A stretch of DNA of 63,244 bases, from NCBI RefSeq assembly GCF_014639255.1, contig NZ_BMFV01000029.1, forward strand, positions 1-63,244, read 5' to 3'. The notes below the pieces were generated by a model. The model worked only from the letters and a program-made list of their open reading frames with translations. It did not search any database and was not told where the DNA came from. Numbering within the stretch: the stretch's first letter is position 1; the number at the start of each line of letters is the position of its first letter. This document shows positions 18,044 to 27,912 of the stretch, one piece after another. The DNA is from Pullulanibacillus pueri. GTDB lineage: Bacteria > Bacillota > Bacilli > Bacillales > Sporolactobacillaceae. The translations under genes and the position numbers were made by a program.

Positions 18044-19981
18044 ATGGAAAATGTGAATAAGACTAAAGAAAGTTTTGTGAAAGTTACTGATTCCTTTTGG
18101 AGAAGCCGCATGGATGTTGTCCGTGATCAGGTCATACCTTATCAATGGGACGCGTTAAATGACCGTATTCCGGATGCAGCACCCAGTCATGCCGTAGAAA
18201 ATTTTCGAATCGCCGCTGGAGAAGCAGAAGGTGAGTTTCAAGGGATGGTTTTTCAAGATAGTGACCTCATGAAATGGCTTGAGGCCGTCGCATATAGTCT
18301 TGAAAATGACCCTAATCCAGAATTAGAATCCCAAGCGGATGCGGTCATTGACCTTTTCGAAAAGGCTCAACAAGAAGATGGCTATTTAGATACTTACTTT
18401 ATCGTGAAAGAACCTGAGAAACGATGGACAAATCTCCGGGATTGGCACGAGCTGTATTGTGCCGGACATATGATAGAGGCCGCAGTTGCCTATTTCAAAG
18501 TGACGGGAAAATCGAAATTTCTGGACATTGTTTGTCGATTTGCAGATTATATTGATTCCGTTTTTGGTCCAGAAGAACAAAAATTGAATGGTTATCCTGG
18601 GCACCAGGAAATTGAACTTGCCTTAGTGAAACTTTATCGTGTGACAGGGAATGAACGCTATCTCAACCTTAGTCAATACTTTATTGATGAACGCGGAAAA
18701 CAACCTCACTATTTTGATATTGAAAAAGAAGCACGGGGGGATAACAGGAAGTTTTGGTGGAAGGATGATTATGGGTATCTCCAAGCTCATTTACCCGTTC
18801 GTGAACAGACCAAAGCTGTAGGTCACTCGGTTCGAGCGATGTATATGTATACAGCCATGGCTGATTTGGCGAAAGAAATCCAGGATGAATCCTTGTGGAA
18901 GGCCTGTCAAACCTTATGGGACAATGTGACGAAGCAGCAGATGTATATCACAGGAGGGATTGGCTCTCAAGAATTTGGAGAATCTTTTTCCTTTGATTAT
19001 GATTTACCCAATGATCTTTGCTATACGGAGACATGTGCCTCGATAGGACTTGTCTTTTGGGCAAGGCGAATGCTCGAATATAAGGTTCATCGTGATTATG
19101 CTGATGTTATGGAAAAAGCTTTATATAATGGCACGATGAGTGGGATGGATTTAGACGGTAAAAGGTTCTTCTATGTCAATCCACTCGAAGTGTCTCCAAA
19201 AACGAATGCAGAAAGAAAGGATAGAGAACATGCCAAACCGGTTCGACAAAAGTGGTATGCTTGTGCCTGTTGTCCACCAAACCTCGCACGACTTATTGCC
19301 TCCATTGGGCATTATATTTATTCAGCAAATGATCAAGAGGCCTTTATTCATTTATATGTCGGAAGCCAAACGGAATTAGACCTAGCAGGCCAAAAAGTTC
19401 TCTTCTCCCAGCAAACCAACTATCCATGGGATGAAACTGTCAATATAAAGGTGACCCCGGAGCATCCGGCGCAATTCACCGTCGCGGTTCGTATTCCAGG
19501 GTGGTGTCGAAAAGCCACTTTGAATATTAATGGTGAAGAGATAGATTTAAAGGCTTGTCTGAAAGACGGTTATGCTTATATTCATAGACTTTGGACCTCA
19601 GGTGATCAGATAGAGCTTTATTTACACATGCCAGTGGAGCGCATGAGAGCCAATCCCAAAGTAAGGGCGAATGCTGGAAAGGTAGCCTTGCAAAGAGGAC
19701 CGGTTGTCTATTGTCTTGAGGGAGTCGATAATGGGGCAGATCTGCATAATATTGTCATTCCGAGGGAGACGGAATTCAATGTTGAATTTAAACAGGAATT
19801 TCTTAATGGGCTTGCCGTCATAACCTGTAAGGGGCAGCGTATTAACGCAACCTTATGGGAAGATGACTTGTATTCCTATCGAGAGGATCAAGTAGAGGAA
19901 ATTTCCATTACAGCGATACCTTATTATGCATGGTGTAACCGCGAGCCTGGGGAAATGATGGTGTGGGTAAGTGAGAAGTAG
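18044..19981 (+). CDS. Beta-L-arabinofuranosidase, GH127
   Basis: Hydrolyses beta-L-arabinofuranosides, a linkage not handled by GH51 enzymes. The 645-residue protein carries the zinc cluster of the family: E329 and C331 in CYTETC, and C409-C410 in CACCPPN. By comparison with Bifidobacterium HypBA1 (E338, C340, C417, C418) one of the paired Cys is the nucleophile, and E313 in FGESF corresponds to the acid/base E322. The fold is an alpha/alpha barrel followed by beta domains. The ATG at 18044 has AAGGAGG upstream; 18008 and 18035 are poorer starts. There is no signal peptide. It closes the operon that begins at abfA. Confidence 0.95.
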   Translation: MENVNKTKESFVKVTDSFWRSRMDVVRDQVIPYQWDALNDRIPDAAPSHAVENFRIAAGEAEGEFQGMVFQDSDLMKWLEAVAYSLENDPNPELESQADAVIDLFEKAQQEDGYLDTYFIVKEPEKRWTNLRDWHELYCAGHMIEAAVAYFKVTGKSKFLDIVCRFADYIDSVFGPEEQKLNGYPGHQEIELALVKLYRVTGNERYLNLSQYFIDERGKQPHYFDIEKEARGDNRKFWWKDDYGYLQAHLPVREQTKAVGHSVRAMYMYTAMADLAKEIQDESLWKACQTLWDNVTKQQMYITGGIGSQEFGESFSFDYDLPNDLCYTETCASIGLVFWARRMLEYKVHRDYADVMEKALYNGTMSGMDLDGKRFFYVNPLEVSPKTNAERKDREHAKPVRQKWYACACCPPNLARLIASIGHYIYSANDQEAFIHLYVGSQTELDLAGQKVLFSQQTNYPWDETVNIKVTPEHPAQFTVAVRIPGWCRKATLNINGEEIDLKACLKDGYAYIHRLWTSGDQIELYLHMPVERMRANPKVRANAGKVALQRGPVVYCLEGVDNGADLHNIVIPRETEFNVEFKQEFLNGLAVITCKGQRINATLWEDDLYSYREDQVEEISITAIPYYAWCNREPGEMMVWVSEK

Positions 19982-20016
19982 GAACGCTAACATTAGAAAG
20001 TAGGGATAGTTTTGGG

Positions 20017-20055
20017 AGCTGGACATGGGTAGTCAAATGTTCAGCTTTCTTTTTC
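20017..20055 (+). terminator. Terminator after the GH127 gene
   Basis: AGCTGGACAT (20017-20026) pairs with ATGTTCAGCT (20037-20046) with one wobble, followed by TTCTTTTTC. Confidence 0.85.
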
Positions 20056-20074
20056 AAAAGAGGTACAAAAGGTA

Positions 20075-20103
20075 TTGACAGAAAAAACATTCAACTCTAA
20101 ACT
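20075..20103 (+). promoter_or_regulatory. Promoter of the araMBDA operon
   Basis: TTGACA (20075-20080), a 17-base spacer and TAAACT (20098-20103), directly followed by the first AraR box. Confidence 0.7.
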
Positions 20104-20105
20104 AT

Positions 20106-20163
20106 AGTTGTACGTATGAATATTGTATTTTTAGCGAATATAATCATCTTTGTACGAATAAAT
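20106..20163. promoter_or_regulatory. Pair of AraR boxes upstream of araM
   Basis: AGTTGTAC|GTATGAAT (centre 20113.5) and CTTTGTAC|GAATAAAT (centre 20155.5) match the AraR consensus. The centres are 42 bp apart, four helical turns, like the paired in-phase operators of the B. subtilis arabinose operon. Confidence 0.78.
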
Positions 20164-20493
20164 TTTTAGGGGTAAGTTGAGAAAATCAGTTTTGAAAAAA
20201 ACGGATAATAAAGAGCACAGAGTAGAAATAGTAAAGTCAAATAGGCTTAATTCATCGGTCTATGGGGATTGCTTTTTTAGGAAATTGACTCTTTCTGTGG
20301 TGGACTAAGTGGTTTAAGCATTGCATACGCACGGGAAAAGGTGGTCTTTCTTAGGTATAGGGGAAAAAATTAAGACTTTTACCCCTTTATGCGAGGCATT
20401 AGCTTAGCAAAAGTGTAAGGTCCTTTTTTTAGCTTCTAAAAACTGAAATCAAACCTCTTTGAATATATATTGAAAAAAAGGAGGGTGTGTACA
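20164..20493 (+). other. Long untranslated leader of araM
   Basis: About 330 bases separate the AraR boxes from the araM start. No convincing small gene is seen. It holds several short stems, for example GGGG/CCCC arms around A- and T-rich stretches (~20361-20386), and a T run at 20425-20431, but no riboswitch class I recognise. Confidence 0.4.
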
Positions 20494-21693
20494 TTGATAA
20501 ATCTTGAAGCCTTTAAGACACTTTCTAATGAAATGAATGGCAGGCCGATCGATGTTGAAAAAGTTTTAATTGAGGTTGCCGCTTTAGAACAAGTCCCTAA
20601 GTATATAAAAGAAAAAGCTTTTCACCACGTTATGATTGTCATGGACGATAATACAGAGAAGGTGGCGGGACAAAGGTTAGCGCAATTATTTTTAGAGGCG
20701 GGGATTAGAATGACCTGTCATAAGCTGTCTGCCAATAGCCATGGTCAAGTGGTTGCTGATGAAGAGACGCTTATTGAGTTGATTCTCGCCCTCAAAAATG
20801 AAACCGATGTCTTAATTGCTGTTGGATCAGGGACGATTCATGATATTGTCCGTTTTGTTGGAGCGAAGACGAATAAACCGTTTATTTCTGTGCCGACGGC
20901 GGCTTCGGTGGATGGATTTACCTCTAAGGGAGCCCCTCTCATTATAAAGGGTGTCAAACAAACGATTCAAACCGAGTCCCCTATTGCTGTCTTTGCAGAT
21001 ATTGAAATCTTAGCAAAGGCTCCGACGGAAATGACTGCAGCAGGATTTGGAGATATTTTAGGCAAGTATACATCCCTTGTTGATTGGCAAATTTCTCATT
21101 TGATTGCTGATGAGCCTTATGTACCAAAGGCCGCAGAGATGACTCGAAGTGCTTTGGAAGCCTGCGTCTCCCATGTCGTTGAGATCGCAGAGAAAGACGA
21201 GAAAGGGATTACCCTTTTGATGACAGCTTTAATAGAATCGGGTTTAGTGATGTTGGTCCTGGATCATTCCCGACCGGCATCAGGTGCTGAGCACCATCTT
21301 TCTCATTTTTGGGAAATGGCCTTACTCAAAAATCATGAGCGGCAACGGTTACATGGCGCTAAGGTCGGCGTAGCGACAGGCATCATAATCCATCTATATA
21401 AAGAGAAGCTACAAAAAGTAAGGCATGAGCATCTCCGGTCAGTGAGCAGCCCTTACGCCGAGCAACTCTACAAGCATTGGTCTAAGATTGCTTGTTTAAT
21501 AGAGGAACTGCCTGATCCCGAAGAAATACAGGCGCTTTTAAAAATCATAGGCGGTCCGACAACACCGGAAGAATTAGGTCTTACAGAGTCGCTAGTTCAA
21601 GAGAGCTTAAGAGAGGCCCATCATTTGAGAAAGCGTTGTACAGGATTATTTATTATTAATGAGAGTGACTGCAATCTATCAGAGAAGGTGTGA
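20494..21693 (+). CDS. araM: AraM/EgsA-type sn-glycerol-1-phosphate dehydrogenase
   Basis: Reduces dihydroxyacetone phosphate to glycerol-1-phosphate in characterised homologues (B. subtilis AraM/EgsA, Ni-dependent, NAD(P)H). The 399-residue protein has the dinucleotide motif VGSGTIHDIVRF near residue 115, SVPTAASVDGFTS near 150 and a metal-site His in SGAEHHLSHFWEM. I chose the TTG at 20494 because AAGGAGGG (20477-20484) precedes it; the open frame reaches back to 20470. It is the first gene of araM-araB-araD-araA. Why it is coupled to arabinose use is not clear even in B. subtilis, where it also lies in the ara operon. Confidence 0.92.
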   Translation: MINLEAFKTLSNEMNGRPIDVEKVLIEVAALEQVPKYIKEKAFHHVMIVMDDNTEKVAGQRLAQLFLEAGIRMTCHKLSANSHGQVVADEETLIELILALKNETDVLIAVGSGTIHDIVRFVGAKTNKPFISVPTAASVDGFTSKGAPLIIKGVKQTIQTESPIAVFADIEILAKAPTEMTAAGFGDILGKYTSLVDWQISHLIADEPYVPKAAEMTRSALEACVSHVVEIAEKDEKGITLLMTALIESGLVMLVLDHSRPASGAEHHLSHFWEMALLKNHERQRLHGAKVGVATGIIIHLYKEKLQKVRHEHLRSVSSPYAEQLYKHWSKIACLIEELPDPEEIQALLKIIGGPTTPEELGLTESLVQESLREAHHLRKRCTGLFIINESDCNLSEKV

Positions 21694-21699
21694 ACGACG

Positions 21700-23364
21700 A
21701 TGACGACATACTCAATCGGAGTAGACTATGGAACAGAATCAGCAAGGGCGGTCCTCGTAGATCTCCGTAATGGCGAAGTGGTAGCCTCTGCTGTGAAAAA
21801 TTATCCTGATGGTGTCATTGATGACCATCTCCCAAGAACTAACATTAAACTCGAGGCGGATTGGGCCTTGCAAAATCCCAATGATTATGTCGAGTGCTTT
21901 ATATCTACAGTGGGTGAAGTTGTCAGAGCGGTTAACGGAAAGATCGCTTCTGAAGACATTATCGGAATAGGCATTGATTTTACAGCGTGCACGGTTTTAC
22001 CCGTTAAAGCAGATGGAACACCATTGTGCAATGTTCCCTCTCTTAGAGATCACCCTCATAGCTGGGTAAAACTTTGGAAACATCATGCTGCACAAGAAGA
22101 GGCCAATCGCCTTAATGCGATTGCCGCAGAACAGCCTGACTCCTTTTTATCGAGATACGGTGGGAAGATTTCCTCAGAATGGTTATTTCCTAAACTATGG
22201 CAAATTTTAAATGAAGCCCCTGATATTTATGAGGAAATGGATTGTTTTATAGAAGCAACGGATTGGATTATTTGGCAGTTAACAGGAAAAGAAACAAGAA
22301 GTTCTTGCACTGCAGGCTATAAGGCCCTATGGCATAAACAAAAAGGCTTTCCTGAATCTTCGTTTTTTAAAGCACTCGATCCTCGGTTAGAACATGTTGT
22401 TGATGAAAAATTAACGCGACACTTCTTGCCTGTCGGCTCAAAGGCAGGGGGCTTAACGGCAGCAATGGCTCAGCAAACGGGCTTATTAGAAGGGACGGCT
22501 GTTGCCGTGGGGAATGTTGACGCCCATGTTTCTGCGCCACCTACAGGGATCACAGAACCAGGAAGCATGTTGATGATTATGGGAACGTCGACGTGTGATA
22601 TTTTGCTGAGTAAGGAAGAAAAGCATGTGCCTGGTATATGCGGCGTTGTAGAAGATGGCGCCATTCCTGGGTATTTTGCCTACGAATCAGGACAATCCGC
22701 TGTAGGCGATATCTTTGCTCGGTTTATCAAAAATGCTGTTCCGGATGCTTATTTTAAAGAAGCTTCTGCTAAAGGCCAGTCGATTCATGAGCTTCTAGAA
22801 GAAAAGGCAGCCAGCTTAGAGGTTGGTGAAAATGGTCTTCTTGCACTCGATTGGTTAAATGGCAATCGTTCGATCCTTGTTGACGGTGATTTATCAGGAC
22901 TAATATTAGGATTGACACTTAGTACAAAACCGGAGGAGATTTATCGCGCCCTGATTGAAGCAACAGCTTATGGTAAGCGCTTAATTATTGAGAATTATGA
23001 GGCTAATGGCGTACCTGTTAATGCTCTGGTGGCCTGTGGGGGGTTACCCCATAAGAATAAGATGTTGATGCAGATCTATGCGGATGTCATAGGAAAAGAA
23101 ATTTCGATTGCTGAACACCTACAAGCACCGGCTGTCGGAGCGGCGATGTTTGGTGCGGTGGCTGCGGGGCAATCGGAGGGTGGCTATGAAACGATTGCTG
23201 AGGCTGCCGAATATATGGCAAAGCTGAAGGACGAAAAGATTAAACCGATCCCGAAAAATACTCAGCGCTATGACATTCTTTATCGAGAATATAAGAAACT
23301 CCATGATTATTTTGGACGTGGTGAAAATGATGTGATGAAGGTCTTGAAGACTTTTAAAAAGTAA
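21700..23364 (+). CDS. araB: L-ribulokinase
   Basis: Phosphorylates L-ribulose to L-ribulose-5-phosphate, the second step of arabinose catabolism. The 554-residue FGGY-family kinase begins with [17 protein letters not shown] (phosphate-binding loop), has [14 protein letters not shown] near residue 88 and the C-terminal ATP-site block [22 protein letters not shown] near 430. Its length fits bacterial AraB. It starts 6 bases after the araM stop and ends 13 bases before araD, so it is translated from the same mRNA under AraR control. Confidence 0.96.
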   Translation: MTTYSIGVDYGTESARAVLVDLRNGEVVASAVKNYPDGVIDDHLPRTNIKLEADWALQNPNDYVECFISTVGEVVRAVNGKIASEDIIGIGIDFTACTVLPVKADGTPLCNVPSLRDHPHSWVKLWKHHAAQEEANRLNAIAAEQPDSFLSRYGGKISSEWLFPKLWQILNEAPDIYEEMDCFIEATDWIIWQLTGKETRSSCTAGYKALWHKQKGFPESSFFKALDPRLEHVVDEKLTRHFLPVGSKAGGLTAAMAQQTGLLEGTAVAVGNVDAHVSAPPTGITEPGSMLMIMGTSTCDILLSKEEKHVPGICGVVEDGAIPGYFAYESGQSAVGDIFARFIKNAVPDAYFKEASAKGQSIHELLEEKAASLEVGENGLLALDWLNGNRSILVDGDLSGLILGLTLSTKPEEIYRALIEATAYGKRLIIENYEANGVPVNALVACGGLPHKNKMLMQIYADVIGKEISIAEHLQAPAVGAAMFGAVAAGQSEGGYETIAEAAEYMAKLKDEKIKPIPKNTQRYDILYREYKKLHDYFGRGENDVMKVLKTFKK

Positions 23365-23377
23365 GGAGGAACTGAGG

Positions 23378-24064
23378 ATGCTAGAAGCTCTTAAAGAAGA
23401 AGTCCTTGAAGCCAATTTAGCCTTACCAAAGTATGGATTAGTCACTTTTACTTGGGGGAATGTGAGTGGCATTGATCGAGAATCCGGATGCGTTGTCATT
23501 AAACCGAGTGGTGTTCCTTATGAAGAATTGAAGATTCAAGATCTTGTTGTGGTGGATTTGGAGGGGCGTACGGTCGAAGGCGAGTTAAATCCTTCTTCAG
23601 ATACACCTACCCATCTTGTATTATATCGAGCGTTTCCTGATATAGGAGGGATTGTGCATACACATTCTTCCTGGGCCACAAGCTGGGCACAAGCGAGCCG
23701 TCCGATTCCAGCTTTGGGGACAACACAAGCTGATTATTTTTATGGAAGTATTCCATGTACACGACCGATGAGTGCTCAAGAAATAAAGGGAGATTATGAA
23801 TTGGAAACGGGCAACGTCATTGTTGAAACGTTTAGAGAAATGAATCCTCAACAAGTGCCTGGCGTATTGGTCAATAGCCATGGTCCCTTTGCCTGGGGGG
23901 AAAATGCAGACAATGCGGTTCACAATGCCGTGGTGTTAGAAGAGGTGGCAAAAATGGCGTACCGAACGGTCACCTTAAATCCCTCAATAATGCCTATGGA
24001 TCAGCATCTCCTTGACAAACATTTTCTGCGCAAGCATGGTGAAAATGCTTATTACGGTCAGTAA
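23378..24064 (+). CDS. araD: L-ribulose-5-phosphate 4-epimerase
   Basis: Converts L-ribulose-5-phosphate to D-xylulose-5-phosphate, linking arabinose to the pentose phosphate pathway. The 228-residue class II aldolase-like protein has [21 protein letters not shown], the zinc-binding [13 protein letters not shown] near residue 95 and a third metal His in [11 protein letters not shown] near 170. It has a GGAGGA ribosome binding site and follows araB closely. A gap of 123 bases separates it from araA. Confidence 0.96.
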   Translation: MLEALKEEVLEANLALPKYGLVTFTWGNVSGIDRESGCVVIKPSGVPYEELKIQDLVVVDLEGRTVEGELNPSSDTPTHLVLYRAFPDIGGIVHTHSSWATSWAQASRPIPALGTTQADYFYGSIPCTRPMSAQEIKGDYELETGNVIVETFREMNPQQVPGVLVNSHGPFAWGENADNAVHNAVVLEEVAKMAYRTVTLNPSIMPMDQHLLDKHFLRKHGENAYYGQ

Positions 24065-24187
24065 GAGGATGGCTTTGTGATAAAAATGGGCACGCCAAGC
24101 GACATTAATTTTTTGTGAATATGAATATACCAAAAGCGAGACATCCAAGCTTGTTTACTAGAGTTAAAGATAAAGGAGACAGAGATT

Positions 24188-25672
24188 ATGTTAAAACTAA
24201 GACCTTATGAATTTTGGTTTGTCACAGGAAGCCAACATCTTTACGGGGAGGAAGCACTTCGGGAAGTTGAAGAACATTCAAAAGAGATGACCGTAGGCTT
24301 AAATGAAGGAGAGTCTCTCCCGTTTAAACTTGTCTTTAAGCCCGTATTAACAACACCAGATGCAATCAGGAAACTGTGTCTTGAAGCCAATAGCGATGAA
24401 AAGTGTGCAGGAATCATGACCTGGATGCATACCTTTTCTCCTGCGAAAATGTGGATTGCCGGTCTCTCAGAATTAAGGAAGCCGCTGCTTCACCTACATA
24501 CTCAGTATAACCGGGATATTCCTTGGGATGAGATCGATATGGACTTTATGAATCTTAATCAATCCGCTCATGGGGATCGTGAGTATGGCTTCATGGTGAC
24601 AAGGATGGGGCTTTCACGTAAAGTCATCGTGGGTCATTGGCAGGATAAGACTGTCCGCGAGCGGATGGGCCACTGGATGCATACCGCTGTCGCTTTTAAT
24701 GAAGGAAAGCAACTAAAGGTTGCCCGTTTTGGTGACAATATGCGTCATGTTGCCGTCACTGAGGGAGATAAGGTAGAAGCCCAGATGAAGTTTGGCTGGT
24801 CCGTTGATTATTATGGCATCGGTGATCTTGTTCAAGATATTGAGGCCGTCACCGATCAAGAGGTTAATGCTTTATATGAAGCGTATCGTGAGCTTTATGA
24901 TCTTCCAATGGAGGCCAGTCAAGAAGGGAAAATTCAAACTTCTATCAAAGAACAAGCTCGCATAGAAATAGGATTGAAACGTTTTCTTGATAGGGGGGGA
25001 TACACAGCATTTACAACGAACTTTGAGGACCTCCACGGTATGAAGCAGTTGCCAGGTCTCGCTGTTCAGCGGCTTATGGCTGAGGGCTATGGTTTTGGTG
25101 GTGAAGGAGATTGGAAGACGGCTGCTTTAACAAGGATGATGAAAATCATCGCGGACAATAAAAGCACTTCTTTTATGGAGGATTATACTTACCATCTTGA
25201 ACCGGGAAATGAAATGATTTTAGGGTCGCATATGTTGGAGATCTGCCCAACGATTGCTGCCACTAAACCTAAGATTGTTGTGAATCCACTGACCATGGGG
25301 AATAAAGAAGATCCTGCTCGACTTGTCTTTGATGGCCAGGAAGGTGCTGGGGTTACGGTTTCGCTTGTTGATTTAGGAAACCGCTTCCGAATGGTGATTA
25401 ATGAAGTTAAAGCAGTAAAGGCTGAAAAAGAAACTCCAAAACTTCCAGTCGCAAAAGTATTATGGAAGCCTGAGCCCTCTTTAAGTGTGGCGACTGAGTC
25501 ATGGATTTACGCTGGCGGTGCTCATCATACGGTCTTCTCACTGCAAGTGACAACAGACCAACTCTTAGATTGGGCAGAGATTGCTGGTATTGAATGTGTG
25601 GTGATTGATAAGGAGACAAATTTACGCCAGTTGAAGAATGAACTCAAGTGGGGAGATATAGCTTGGAAATAA
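24188..25672 (+). CDS. araA: L-arabinose isomerase
   Basis: Converts L-arabinose to L-ribulose, using Mn2+. The 494-residue length is typical. Family landmarks are FWFVTGSQHLYGEEAL at the N-terminus, CAGIMTWMHTFSPAKMWI near residue 80, and the active-site region AEGYGFGGEGDWKTAALTR near 300 that carries a catalytic Glu, with another Glu in DYTYHLEPGNE near 330 and the metal-binding His in LGSHMLEICP near 347. AAAGGAGA serves as ribosome binding site. The gene order is araM-araB-araD-araA, unlike araABDLM in B. subtilis. No terminator is clear after it. Confidence 0.97.
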   Translation: MLKLRPYEFWFVTGSQHLYGEEALREVEEHSKEMTVGLNEGESLPFKLVFKPVLTTPDAIRKLCLEANSDEKCAGIMTWMHTFSPAKMWIAGLSELRKPLLHLHTQYNRDIPWDEIDMDFMNLNQSAHGDREYGFMVTRMGLSRKVIVGHWQDKTVRERMGHWMHTAVAFNEGKQLKVARFGDNMRHVAVTEGDKVEAQMKFGWSVDYYGIGDLVQDIEAVTDQEVNALYEAYRELYDLPMEASQEGKIQTSIKEQARIEIGLKRFLDRGGYTAFTTNFEDLHGMKQLPGLAVQRLMAEGYGFGGEGDWKTAALTRMMKIIADNKSTSFMEDYTYHLEPGNEMILGSHMLEICPTIAATKPKIVVNPLTMGNKEDPARLVFDGQEGAGVTVSLVDLGNRFRMVINEVKAVKAEKETPKLPVAKVLWKPEPSLSVATESWIYAGGAHHTVFSLQVTTDQLLDWAEIAGIECVVIDKETNLRQLKNELKWGDIAWK

Positions 25673-25747
25673 AGGCTTAGGACTGGGACATTAATCAAAA
25701 AGTTCACTATAAGGAATTCTGTTTTATGAGTAAGGTTGTATTTTTGT

Positions 25748-25868
25748 AGCAGCTTGAAATAGCGATGGCTTTGTGCGAGAGATGGCTTTAGCTTACGTCA
25801 TAGGGATGTACTCCCGTTGGCGTTATTACTGAACCAGTTTAAACAGAGTCTTCCCTATTTCAGCTGCT
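25748..25868. other. Long-range inverted repeat upstream of the symporter
   Basis: AGCAGCTTGAAATAG (25748-25762) is complementary to CTATTTCAGCTGCT (25855-25868) with one bulged base. The ~90-base interior holds a further small stem GGGA/TCCC (25803-25815). It may be a structured leader or the remnant of a small mobile element. Nothing else stands out in the 25673-25988 gap. Confidence 0.45.
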
Positions 25869-25988
25869 TAAATAGATGTTCTCTCTTCTCAAGTCCGTCC
25901 ACTATATTTTTAATGGATAAACTTCATATAGTTTGCAAACTTGGATGACTCTATACGGGAACTACAACTAGAAAAGAGGTTTTACAAC

Positions 25989-27596
25989 ATGTCCGGTGGT
26001 TTATTTCATCTCAGTGCAATCGACTATTTTATCATTATTGCTTACTTTGCTTTTGCTCTTATTGTAGGTTTTATGTTACGTAAGCATACGAAAACAGGAA
26101 AAGACTTTTTTTTATCAGGGCGGTCCTTACCGACTTGGATTACAGGGATTGCCTTTATGTCTGCGAACCTCGGGGCCACTGAAATTATTGGCATGAGTGC
26201 AGGAGGGGCAGAATACGGCATGATCCAGGCCCACTTTTATTGGATCGGTGCCATTCCAGCCATGATTTTTATGGGCCTTTATATGATGCCCTTCTATTAT
26301 GCTTCAAAAGCACGCTCAGTTCCAGAGTATTTAAAGCTGCGTTTCAATGAGGCGACTCGTGGGGTCAATGCGGTTGCCTTTGCAGCAATGACACTTTTGG
26401 TTTCTGGGATCAGCTTGTATTCTATGGGACTATTATTTAAAACATTATTAGGATGGTCTTTGACAGGGAGTATTCTATTATCTGCAGCGATCGTTTTGGT
26501 TTATGTTGTCTTAGGAGGACTGACTTCTTCAATTTTTAATGAAGTGACGCAGTTCTTTTTAATTTGTCTAGGTATTCTTCCCGTAACAATTATAGGGTTA
26601 TATCATTTAGGGGGATGGAGCGGTTTAGTCGCGCAAATACCTCATGGTTTTGAACATACCTGGGGAAGCTTGGGATCTTCAGACAATTCCTTAGGTGCAA
26701 GTTGGATAGGTGTTGTTTTAGGGCTTGGCTTCGTCACCTCCTTTGCTTATTGGACTACAGATTTTCTTGTCGTCCAGCGGGCGTTTGCGGCGAAAAGTCA
26801 ACGTGCAGCCCAAGTCACCCCGATTTATGCTTCTTTTATTAAAATGTTTATTCCAGCGATTACGATTGTTATTGGTTTAATTGCTCTGGCCGTCTTTCCT
26901 CATATTGGGCATGGAGACACGAGTTACAATCTTGCTTTACCGATGCTCCTAGCTAAATATTATCCTGTCGGTATGGTGGGGATTGGGGTTACCGCTCTTA
27001 TGGCGAGTTTTATGAGTGGGATGGCAGGAAACATATCCGCCTTTACAACCGTTTGGACCTATGATATTTACCAAGCCTATTTTAAGAAGGATGCTTCAGA
27101 TAGACACTATGTCTGGATGGGAAGGGTGGCTACCGTCGCTGGGGTCATTGTTGCCATTGCGGCTTCTTATTTAGCGGCAGGTTTTCCTAGTATTATGGAC
27201 TACATGCAAACCCTATTCTCCTTCTTTAACGCACCTATTTTTGGGGTATTCTTACTCGGGATGTTCTGGAAACGCATGACACCCTGGGGAGGATTCTGGG
27301 GACTTGTCTCGGGAATCGCTTTCGCTTTTATTTTTTATTTCCTCATTCCCATCGACTTTGCGACACCAAATGCCGGGAATTTCTGGAGATCCTGGTGGGT
27401 ATGGGTTGTTACTACAGTCGTCGGAGTGGGTGTCAGCTTGATCACAAAGCCAAAGCCGGTCGAAGAATTAAAAGGAATCGTCCTTGGGGTTGGCAAGTAT
27501 CGTTCTTATAAGGGATTCAGTTGGTACAAACGCCCAGGTGTTCTTGGTATTCTCAGTCTTGTTGTCTTTGTCATTCTGAACATCATCTTTTGGTAG
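25989..27596 (+). CDS. Sodium:solute symporter (SSS family), probable sugar transporter
   Basis: A 535-residue membrane protein with about 13-14 hydrophobic segments. Family features are the N-terminal AIDYFIIIAYFAFALIVGF, the conserved RKHTKTGKDFFLSGRSLPTW loop and SANLGATEIIGMSAGGAEYG near residue 75, as in SGLT-type symporters. The ATG at 25989 is preferred (AAGAGG upstream); the frame extends to 25941 without support. Lying directly after araMBDA, it is a plausible L-arabinose/Na+ symporter in place of the proton symporter AraE, but another sugar or acid is possible. A small membrane protein gene follows after 12 bases. Confidence 0.9.
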   Translation: MSGGLFHLSAIDYFIIIAYFAFALIVGFMLRKHTKTGKDFFLSGRSLPTWITGIAFMSANLGATEIIGMSAGGAEYGMIQAHFYWIGAIPAMIFMGLYMMPFYYASKARSVPEYLKLRFNEATRGVNAVAFAAMTLLVSGISLYSMGLLFKTLLGWSLTGSILLSAAIVLVYVVLGGLTSSIFNEVTQFFLICLGILPVTIIGLYHLGGWSGLVAQIPHGFEHTWGSLGSSDNSLGASWIGVVLGLGFVTSFAYWTTDFLVVQRAFAAKSQRAAQVTPIYASFIKMFIPAITIVIGLIALAVFPHIGHGDTSYNLALPMLLAKYYPVGMVGIGVTALMASFMSGMAGNISAFTTVWTYDIYQAYFKKDASDRHYVWMGRVATVAGVIVAIAASYLAAGFPSIMDYMQTLFSFFNAPIFGVFLLGMFWKRMTPWGGFWGLVSGIAFAFIFYFLIPIDFATPNAGNFWRSWWVWVVTTVVGVGVSLITKPKPVEELKGIVLGVGKYRSYKGFSWYKRPGVLGILSLVVFVILNIIFW

Positions 27597-27608
27597 GAGG
27601 GGATTGGT

Positions 27609-27836
27609 ATGGAAGAACAGCAACAACAGAAGTATTTCGACCTTCGGCGCTTAATCGGTATATTATTGACGCTTTATGGCATTGTTCTTGGCGGGTACGG
27701 TTTAATCTTTAATCCACAGACAGACGCTATTTCTTTCAACATCGACCTCTGGTGGGGACTCCTCATGCTGGTGGTCGGGGTCATCTTTTTACTTTTATCG
27801 CTGAAAGCTCCCAAGGTGGATGAAGAAGAGGAGTAA
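27609..27836 (+). CDS. Small two-segment membrane protein, symporter partner
   Basis: A 75-residue protein with a Gln/Glu-rich N-terminus (EEQQQQKYFD), two hydrophobic segments at about residues 15-33 and 47-65, and the acidic tail KVDEEEE. It has a strong AGGAGGGG ribosome binding site and begins 12 bases after the symporter, followed by a terminator. The context suggests an accessory subunit of the SSS transporter. Small subunits are known for some other SSS carriers (DUF4212 type), but I see no firm match to that family here. Confidence 0.75.
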   Translation: MEEQQQQKYFDLRRLIGILLTLYGIVLGGYGLIFNPQTDAISFNIDLWWGLLMLVVGVIFLLLSLKAPKVDEEEE

Positions 27837-27856
27837 ATTAGTATAGATAGTCATGG

Positions 27857-27890
27857 TCAAAAAGGGCTACGGATCCGTAGTCCTTTTTGA
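27857..27890. terminator. Bidirectional terminator between symporter unit and uxaB
   Basis: TCAAAAAGGGCTACGGA and TCCGTAGTCCTTTTTGA form a nearly perfect 17-bp stem (one G-T) flanked by A and T runs, serving two convergent units. Confidence 0.92.
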
Positions 27891-27912
27891 AAGAATGAAC
27901 TTAAGATTGCGG

